DNA of 5,094 nt from an uncultured Rhodoferax sp. (lineage in GTDB: Bacteria > Pseudomonadota > Gammaproteobacteria > Burkholderiales > Burkholderiaceae_C): contig CAKZJN010000477.1 in NCBI GenBank assembly GCA_936943465.1, positions 1 through 5,094 of the forward strand, written 5' to 3'. Below are positions 1 through 5,094 of this stretch, in pieces. A program made the position numbers and the translations under genes. Under the pieces are notes generated by a model. The model made no database searches, had not been told where the DNA came from, and saw only the letters and a program-made list of their open reading frames with translations. Numbering within the stretch: the first letter of the stretch is position 1; the number at the start of each line of letters is the position of its first letter.

Positions 1-98
1 ACCAAGCCCTGCCAACCGGCAGCAACCGGCCAATCCGCCGGTTCAGCCCGTAGCAATTGGCTTGGCGTCGCGCCGTCCGTATCCAGCAGATCCGACAT
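1..98 (-). CDS. ung: Probable uracil-DNA glycosylase (5' end only)
   Basis: An ATG at 96-98 shares one base with the trpC stop (TGATG) and opens a frame that stays open to the window edge: 32 full codons plus two bases. The peptide begins MSDLLDTDGATPSQLLRA and then has DWPVAAGWQGL at 22-32. A short, variable, acidic-polar leader followed by W-P-V-A-x-x-W-x-x-L is what I recall at the N-terminus of family 1 uracil-DNA glycosylases of Burkholderiales, and ung is a known neighbour downstream of trpC in that order. Such an enzyme removes uracil from DNA to start base excision repair. None of the catalytic motifs (the GQDPYH water-activating loop and the HPSPLS loop) fall inside the window, so identity rests on context and a weak N-terminal pattern. 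No clear ribosome binding site precedes the ATG, which suggests coupling to trpC. A different small gene is possible. Confidence 0.65.
   Translation of the reverse strand, partial: MSDLLDTDGATPSQLLRAEPADWPVAAGWQGL
14..43. repeat. Short repeated and inverted 7-mer in the ung-like gene
   Basis: On the plus strand AACCGGC occurs at 14-20 and again at 24-30, and its reverse complement GCCGGTT is at 37-43. The second copy can pair with 37-43 as a 7-base stem with a 6-base loop; the first copy could compete for the same arm. No T-run follows on the minus-strand transcript, so it does not look like an intrinsic terminator, and it lies within the open frame of the ung-like gene. It may be chance in GC-rich coding sequence. 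Confidence 0.35.
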
Positions 99-886
99 CA
101 GCCAAACAGTTTGGCCAGCGCCTCACCGGGTTCCGGCGCGCGCATGAAGGCCTCACCCACCAGGAACGCATTGACGCCCGCAGCGCCCATGCGCAGTACG
201 TCATCGCGGGTGTGGATGCCACTCTCGGTGACCAGAATGCGGTCCGCCGGAACCTGGCTGCGCATGCCCAGCGTGGTGTCCAGCGAGACCTCGAAGGTTT
301 TGAGGTTGCGGTTGTTGATGCCCAGCAAAGGCGTTTTGAGCTTGAGCGCCCGCTCCAGTTCGGTCTGGTCATGCACTTCCACCAGCACCGCCATATCCAG
401 CCCCAGTGCAATGGCTTCGAGGTCTTTCATTTGCGCATCGTCCAGACACGCGGCGATCAGCAGGATGGCGTCGGCACCCATCGCGCGCGACTCATAGATC
501 TGGTAGGCATCGACCATGAAGTCCTTGCGCAGCACCGGCAACTGGCAAGAAGCCCGCGCCTGCTTGAGGTAATCCACGCTGCCTTGAAAAAACTGCACAT
601 CGGTCAGCACCGACAGGCAGGCCGCACCGAACTCGGCATAGCTTTGCGCAATGTCCGCCGGGATGAAGTCGGGGCGCAGCACGCCCTTGGACGGGCTGGC
701 TTTTTTCACCTCGGCAATCACGGCCGGTTTGCCTGCGGCAATTTTGGCCTTGATGGCCCCCACGAAGTCCCGCGTCAGTACGCGCGACTCGGCGTCGGCC
801 CGCACCGCATCCTGTGATTTGCGCTTGCGGGCAGCGGCTACTTCCTGGTGCTTGACGGCAACGATTTTGTCGAGAATATCGCTCAT
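98..886 (-). CDS. trpC: Indole-3-glycerol-phosphate synthase
   Basis: TrpC closes the ring and decarboxylates 1-(2-carboxyphenylamino)-1-deoxyribulose 5-phosphate to indole-3-glycerol phosphate, a cytoplasmic (beta/alpha)8-barrel step. The 262 residues equal a monofunctional enzyme; there is no fused TrpF domain as in E. coli. Barrel motifs in order: N-terminal helix MSDILDKIVAVKHQEV (1-16), AEVKKASPSKG (58-68) with the catalytic-type Glu59, Lys61 and Lys67, LSVLTDVQFFQGS (91-103), VLRKDFMVD (118-126) with the catalytic-type Lys121, ADAILLIAA (138-146), VLVEVHD (167-173) with Glu170, GINNRNLKTFEV (189-200), VTESGIHTRDD (219-229) and phosphate-binding GVNAFLVGEAFM (237-248). All expected catalytic residues are present. 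The frame runs open to 1036, but the extension overlaps trpD out of frame; ATG at 886, after GAGG, gives the family-standard N-terminus. The stop TGA shares its A with the ATG of the following ung-like gene. Confidence 0.97.
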   Translation of the reverse strand: MSDILDKIVAVKHQEVAAARKRKSQDAVRADAESRVLTRDFVGAIKAKIAAGKPAVIAEVKKASPSKGVLRPDFIPADIAQSYAEFGAACLSVLTDVQFFQGSVDYLKQARASCQLPVLRKDFMVDAYQIYESRAMGADAILLIAACLDDAQMKDLEAIALGLDMAVLVEVHDQTELERALKLKTPLLGINNRNLKTFEVSLDTTLGMRSQVPADRILVTESGIHTRDDVLRMGAAGVNAFLVGEAFMRAPEPGEALAKLFG

Positions 887-893
887 AAAAACC

Positions 894-1940
<1,047 letters not shown>

Positions 1941-1946
1941 TTGGAA

Positions 1947-1952
1947 TTCCTT
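1947..1952 (-). promoter_or_regulatory. Ribosome binding site of trpD
   Basis: The minus strand reads AAGGAA, 6 bases before the trpD ATG at 1938-1940. Its first two bases are the last two of the exporter's TAA stop, so ribosomes ending the exporter stand directly on the trpD initiation site. The site also overlaps the 8-base palindrome GGAATTCC at 1943-1950. Confidence 0.75.
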
Positions 1953-2604
1953 AATGTGCGGGATTGTCGGTGAAGGCGAGCTTCAGTCCGAAAGCGATAA
2001 AGAGGATACCGGCGCAGCGGTCAAGCCAGTGCATGCCGCGCTGCACCAGGCTGGCGTGGCGCGCCATCCAGGCGGCGGCGAAGGCCCAGCCCATGTTGAC
2101 CGGAATGGCGTTGATGTTGAACAGCAGGCCCAAGGCCAGAAAAGCCAGGGTGGGATGCTCGGTGCCCGGGGCGATGAACTGCGGAACGAAGGCCAAAAAG
2201 AAAATGGCCACTTTAGGATTCAGCGCATTGGTCCAGAAGCCCCCGGCAAACACGCTCCACAAGCCTGCCGTTTGCGGCTGCGCCGCAAGCGCGCCGTCAA
2301 CCTTCAGCCCAGCACCTGAAGAGCGTGACAGCAGCAGCTTGACGCCCACATAGCCCAGGTACGCCGCACCGGCCCATTTCAGCAGGCTAAAGGCCCAGGC
2401 CGCAGAAGCCAGCAAGGCGGCAACACCCAGCGCCGCCGCAAAAATGTGCACAAAGCAACCGGCCGTAATGCCGAAGCCCGCAACCACGCCGGCGCGGGCT
2501 CCGCTGCGCAGCGCGTGCGACACGATGTACAACACGTCCGGCCCCGGCGTCAGATTGAGCAGCCAACCGGCGCAGACGAACAGAACCAGTTGACTCGTCG
2601 GCAT
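1951..2604 (-). CDS. LysE/RhtB-family amino-acid exporter
   Basis: This is an inner-membrane protein of 217 residues, the usual length of LysE/RhtB transporters, which export amino acids such as homoserine, threonine, leucine, lysine or arginine driven by the proton gradient. About six hydrophobic segments can be seen, near residues 4-26, 38-62, 66-92, 118-144, 152-178 and 194-212. The signature NLTPGPDVLY (17-26) near the end of the first helix and NPKVAIFFLAFVPQF (129-143) in the fourth are typical of the RhtB branch. No cleavable signal peptide is expected. The start follows the threonine aldolase stop by 5 bases, with a weak AAGG 10 bases before the ATG, so translational coupling is likely. 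The substrate cannot be read from sequence. The adjacent aldolase hints at threonine or a related hydroxy-amino acid; the operon context would equally allow an aromatic amino acid or intermediate. I leave the gene symbol empty for that reason. Confidence 0.92.
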   Translation of the reverse strand: MPTSQLVLFVCAGWLLNLTPGPDVLYIVSHALRSGARAGVVAGFGITAGCFVHIFAAALGVAALLASAAWAFSLLKWAGAAYLGYVGVKLLLSRSSGAGLKVDGALAAQPQTAGLWSVFAGGFWTNALNPKVAIFFLAFVPQFIAPGTEHPTLAFLALGLLFNINAIPVNMGWAFAAAWMARHASLVQRGMHWLDRCAGILFIAFGLKLAFTDNPAH

Positions 2605-2609
2605 GGCGT

Positions 2610-3650
2610 TCAGGCCTTGAAGAACTGCCTCACCGCGCCAATGGCGTGGTCAATGCCTGCCGCATCCACATCCAGGTGCGTGACAAAACGCAGGCGGTAC
2701 AAGCCGGTGGCCAGCACGCCCTGTGTCTTCAAGAAAGACAGCAAGTCGGCAGACTGCTCCCGCGCGGCCCCCACCAGATCGACAAACACAATGTTGGTCT
2801 GCGGTGCATCCACCTCCAGCCCCGCAATGCCCGTCAATCCATCGGCCAGTCGCTGCGCCAGCGCATGGTCGTCGGCCAGGCGCAACACATGGTGGTCGAG
2901 CGCATGCAGGGCCGCTGCCGCCAGTACGCCAGCCTGACGCATACCGCCTCCGGTCATCTTGCGAATGCGGTGGGCGCGGGCAATGAAGTCTTTACTGCCG
3001 CACAAAGCCGACCCAACGGGCGCGCCCAAGCCTTTGCTGAAACACACCGAGGCACTGTCAAAACAGCCGGCAATAGCACGGGCTTCTGAATACGGATCGC
3101 TGGCTTTTTGCGCCGCCTGCAAGGTGGCGGCGTTAAACAGGCGAGCTCCGTCCAGATGCCGGCCCAACCCCCGACTGGCTGCCAGGGCGGTTGCCGCCTG
3201 CACGTAGTCAAAGGGCAGCAGCTTGCCACCCCAGGTGTTTTCCAGTGTGAGCAAACGCGACTTGGCGAAATGGGCGTCGTCGGGTTTGATGGCCGCTTCT
3301 ATATCGGCAAGGGCCAGCGTGCCGTCCGGCTGGTGGTTGAGCGGCTGCGGTTGCACGCTGCCCAACACGGCCGCGCCGCCGCCTTCCCAGCGGTAGGTGT
3401 GCGCCATCTGGCCCACGATGTACTCGTCGCCACGCTGGCAGTGGGCCAGGATGCCGCACAGGTTGCTTTGCGTGCCGGTCGGCATAAACAGCGCCGCCTC
3501 AAAGCCGAGCAGCGCCGCAACGCGTTCCTGCAAGGCATTGACGCTGGGGTCGTCGCCAAACACATCGTCGCCCAGCGGCGCCGTGGCCATGGCCGCACGC
3601 ATCGCAGCCGTCGGCTGGGTCACGGTGTCGCTGCGTAGATCGACGAGCAT
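2610..3650 (-). CDS. ltaE: Low-specificity L-threonine aldolase (PLP-dependent)
   Basis: This family cleaves L-threonine and L-allo-threonine to glycine and acetaldehyde using pyridoxal phosphate, as a cytoplasmic fold-type I enzyme of the beta-eliminating lyase/threonine aldolase group. The protein has 346 residues, close to the 333 of E. coli LtaE. Family landmarks are all present: VDLRSDTVTQP (3-13), GDDVFGDDPSVNALQ (27-41), MPTGTQSN (56-63), the AHTYRWE stretch with the PLP-stacking His84, LENTWGGK (136-143), HLDGAR (165-170) with Asp167 and Arg170 for cofactor binding, CFSKGLGAPVGS (203-214) with the Schiff-base Lys206, KMTGGGMRQ (231-239), and RFVTHLDV (321-328) with the substrate-carboxylate Arg321. 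The frame extends upstream to 3794, but that part overlaps trpG and is not family-like; ATG at 3650 matches the normal N-terminus. The ribosome site is weak (GGGG 8 bases before ATG, over the trpG stop), so coupling to trpG is likely. Substrate stereochemistry cannot be told from sequence. Confidence 0.93.
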   Translation of the reverse strand: MLVDLRSDTVTQPTAAMRAAMATAPLGDDVFGDDPSVNALQERVAALLGFEAALFMPTGTQSNLCGILAHCQRGDEYIVGQMAHTYRWEGGGAAVLGSVQPQPLNHQPDGTLALADIEAAIKPDDAHFAKSRLLTLENTWGGKLLPFDYVQAATALAASRGLGRHLDGARLFNAATLQAAQKASDPYSEARAIAGCFDSASVCFSKGLGAPVGSALCGSKDFIARAHRIRKMTGGGMRQAGVLAAAALHALDHHVLRLADDHALAQRLADGLTGIAGLEVDAPQTNIVFVDLVGAAREQSADLLSFLKTQGVLATGLYRLRFVTHLDVDAAGIDHAIGAVRQFFKA

Positions 3651-3655
3651 AAGGT

Positions 3656-4249
3656 TTACCCCAAAAAGTTTTTCAGCATGGCGTGGCCGTGCTCGGTGAG
3701 GATGCTTTCCGGGTGGAACTGCACGCCTTCCATGCGCACATCGAACGGCAGTCCATTGTGGCGCACGCCCATGATTTCGCCGTCGTCCGTCCACGCCGTC
3801 ACAGTCAGCTCTTTGGGGCAGGTGCTGCGCTGAATCGCCAGCGAGTGGTAACGGTTTACCGTGAACTGCTTCGGCAGATTGGCGAACACGCCTTCTTGCG
3901 TGGTGGTGATCACCGAGGTCTTTCCGTGCATCAACTCCTGCGCGCGGATGATGGTGCCGCCCAGCGCAGCGCCGATGCTCTGGTGCCCCAAGCAGACGCC
4001 CAGAATCGGCAGCTTGCCCATAAAGTGACGAATGGCCGGAACCGAGATGCCCGCCTCGTTGGGCGAACAGGGGCCGGGCGAAATCACCAGGCGATCCGGC
4101 TTGCGGGCGGCGATTTCTTCCAGCGTGATTTCGTCATTGCGGAACACCTCGACCTCGGCACCCAGTTCCCCGAAGTACTGCACGATGTTGTAGGTGAAGC
4201 TGTCGTAGTTATCCACCATCAACAGCTTGATCTTCTTGTCGGCGCTCAT
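3656..4249 (-). CDS. trpG: Anthranilate synthase component II, glutamine amidotransferase
   Basis: TrpG hydrolyses glutamine and passes ammonia to TrpE for anthranilate formation. The protein has 197 residues, normal for a stand-alone class I amidotransferase and not fused to TrpD as in Escherichia coli. Visible motifs: the N-terminal LLMVDNYDSFTYN (9-21); the oxyanion region SPGPCSPNEAG (57-67); the nucleophile elbow GVCLGHQ (84-90) with Cys86; YHSLAI (134-139); and FHPES (178-182), giving His179 and Glu181 of the catalytic triad. All catalytic residues are present. The start at 4249 is fixed by an AGGAGG 7 bases upstream and by the ATGA overlap with trpE. The same family includes PabA, and in many bacteria one protein serves both tryptophan and folate synthesis; the trpE partner makes TrpG the main role, and an additional folate role is only possible. 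It is followed after 5 bases by the threonine aldolase gene. Confidence 0.97.
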   Translation of the reverse strand: MSADKKIKLLMVDNYDSFTYNIVQYFGELGAEVEVFRNDEITLEEIAARKPDRLVISPGPCSPNEAGISVPAIRHFMGKLPILGVCLGHQSIGAALGGTIIRAQELMHGKTSVITTTQEGVFANLPKQFTVNRYHSLAIQRSTCPKELTVTAWTDDGEIMGVRHNGLPFDVRMEGVQFHPESILTEHGHAMLKNFLG

Positions 4250-5094
4250 TCCAATCCCTCCTCAACCAGCTCGCTGGCACGCAGCAAGGCGCGGGCCTTG
4301 GCTTCGGTTTCTTTCCATTCCAGCTCGGGCACGCTATCGGCCACCACCCCGGCCGCCGCCTGCACATACAGGGTCTGGTTCTTGATGATGCCGGTACGGA
4401 TGGCAATCGCCACATCCATGTCGCCGGCGTAGCTCAGGTAGCCGCAGGCGCCACCGTAAATACCGCGCTTAATAGGCTCCAACTCGTCAATCAGCTCCAT
4501 CGCATGCACCTTGGGCGCACCGGTCAACGTGCCGGCCGGGAAGGTGGCTTTCAGCACATCCATGCTGGTCATGCCCTCAAGGAGCGTACCTTCCACATTG
4601 CTCACGATATGCATCACGTGGCTGTAGCGTTCCACACAGAAGGCGTCGGTCACCTTGACCGTGCCCGTCTTGGCAATGCGGCCGATGTCGTTGCGCGCTA
4701 GGTCAATCAGCATCACGTGCTCGGCGCGCTCTTTGGGGTCGCCGACCAGTTCTTCCTCGGCCGCCTTGTCGAGTTCGGGCGTGGCACCGCGCGGGCGAGT
4801 GCCGGCCAGCGGGCGAATCGTGACTTTCTGTTCGGTCAAGCCGTCGGTCACCACCTGCTCCTGGCGCACCAGAATTTCAGGTGACGCGCCCACCACATGG
4901 AAGTCGCCGCCCTGCCCGTCTGCACCACTGAAGTTGTAGTAATACATATAGGGGCTGGGGTTGAGCGAGCGCAAGGCCCGGTAAAGGCTCAAGGGGGATT
5001 CGGTGTAGCGTTTCTTGATGCGCTGGCCCACCTGAACCTGCATGAAGTCGCCGCCGGCAATCAGTTCCTTGGCGCGCTCCACGGCGGCAATGTA
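4246..5094 (-). CDS. trpE: Anthranilate synthase component I (3' part, N-terminus off window)
   Basis: TrpE converts chorismate to anthranilate, the first committed step of tryptophan synthesis, using ammonia channelled from TrpG; it is cytoplasmic. The frame is open to the right edge, so 282 C-terminal residues are seen; full TrpE proteins are about 500 residues, so roughly the first 215 (with much of the tryptophan feedback site) are missing. The GTG at 5080-5082 is an internal valine, not a start, because the reading continues upstream as YIAAVERAKEL, typical of the family. Chorismate-binding motifs, numbered from the window edge: FMQVQVGQ (17-24), RPLAGTRPRG (94-103), ERAEHVMLIDLARNDIGR (122-139) with a conserved Glu/His pair, SHVMHIVSNVEG (158-169) with the catalytic-type His, FPAGTLTGAPK (185-195), GIYGGACGY (211-219) and VVADSVPELE (250-259). 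No frameshift or lost key residue is seen. The AGTRPRG form and the trpG neighbour favour TrpE over PabB. The stop codon overlaps the trpG start. Confidence 0.97.
   Translation of the reverse strand, partial: YIAAVERAKELIAGGDFMQVQVGQRIKKRYTESPLSLYRALRSLNPSPYMYYYNFSGADGQGGDFHVVGASPEILVRQEQVVTDGLTEQKVTIRPLAGTRPRGATPELDKAAEEELVGDPKERAEHVMLIDLARNDIGRIAKTGTVKVTDAFCVERYSHVMHIVSNVEGTLLEGMTSMDVLKATFPAGTLTGAPKVHAMELIDELEPIKRGIYGGACGYLSYAGDMDVAIAIRTGIIKNQTLYVQAAAGVVADSVPELEWKETEAKARALLRASELVEEGLE
4257..4262 (-). promoter_or_regulatory. Ribosome binding site of trpG
   Basis: On the minus strand this reads AGGAGG, a perfect Shine-Dalgarno core, 7 bases before the trpG ATG at 4247-4249. It lies inside the last codons of trpE. 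It supports the chosen start and independent strong initiation of trpG in addition to coupling through the ATGA overlap. It is the strongest ribosome binding site in the window. Confidence 0.85.

Noticed and set aside
24..43. Stem-loop after trpC as an intrinsic terminator
   Set aside because: The 7-base stem is not followed by a T-run on the minus-strand transcript and falls inside an open frame that overlaps the trpC stop, so a transcript end here is unlikely.
62..817. Open frame of 251 codons on the plus strand opposite trpC
   Set aside because: It is in the same codon-register antisense phase relative to trpC and is explained by the same codon bias; trpC itself is unmistakable.
3651..3794. 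N-terminal extension of the threonine aldolase frame up to 3794
   Set aside because: It overlaps trpG in another frame, is arginine-rich without family similarity, and the ATG at 3650 gives the standard LtaE N-terminus.
3683..4432. Open frame of 249 codons on the plus strand opposite trpG and the end of trpE
   Set aside because: It is the antisense shadow of trpG in codon register, with no recognisable domain and no clear ribosome site.
5080..5082. GTG as a start codon for trpE
   Set aside because: The reading frame continues upstream with family-like residues (YIAA) to the window edge, and a start here would remove a large part of the conserved protein; it encodes valine.

Overview
The window is a chromosomal segment read entirely from the minus strand: a compact tryptophan-biosynthesis operon. 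Listed in transcription order (right to left in window coordinates) it holds trpE (3' part only), trpG, a low-specificity L-threonine aldolase (ltaE-like), a LysE/RhtB-family amino-acid exporter, trpD, trpC, and the first 32 codons of a gene that looks like ung (uracil-DNA glycosylase). The DNA is GC-rich. Three points suggest a betaproteobacterium of the order Burkholderiales, most likely Comamonadaceae (Rhodoferax/Polaromonas/Acidovorax-like): separate unfused trpE, trpG, trpD and trpC; no trpF, trpB or trpA alongside; and ung directly after trpC. The taxonomic call is inference from gene order and protein flavour, not from a search.

Region by region: 4246-5094 is the catalytic C-terminal part of anthranilate synthase component I. 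3656-4249 is its glutamine amidotransferase partner, joined by an ATGA stop/start overlap and preceded by a perfect AGGAGG. 2610-3650 and 1951-2604 are the two non-trp genes sitting between trpG and trpD. 894-1940 is anthranilate phosphoribosyltransferase, 98-886 is monofunctional indole-3-glycerol-phosphate synthase, and 1-98 is the start of the ung-like gene, whose ATG shares one base with the trpC stop. Every junction is an overlap or a gap of at most 10 bases, so there is no room for internal terminators or ordinary intergenic promoters, and no non-coding stretch longer than 10 bases. The operon promoter and any leader or attenuator lie beyond position 5094, outside the window.

How the genes work together: TrpE and TrpG make anthranilate from chorismate and glutamine, TrpD adds phosphoribosyl from PRPP, and TrpC closes the indole ring to indole-3-glycerol phosphate. 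The TrpF step between TrpD and TrpC and the final TrpAB step must be encoded elsewhere. The threonine aldolase (glycine/threonine metabolism) and the exporter are not part of the textbook pathway; their embedding in the operon is the most noteworthy feature. I see no mobile element, CRISPR array, RNA gene or evident undescribed system.
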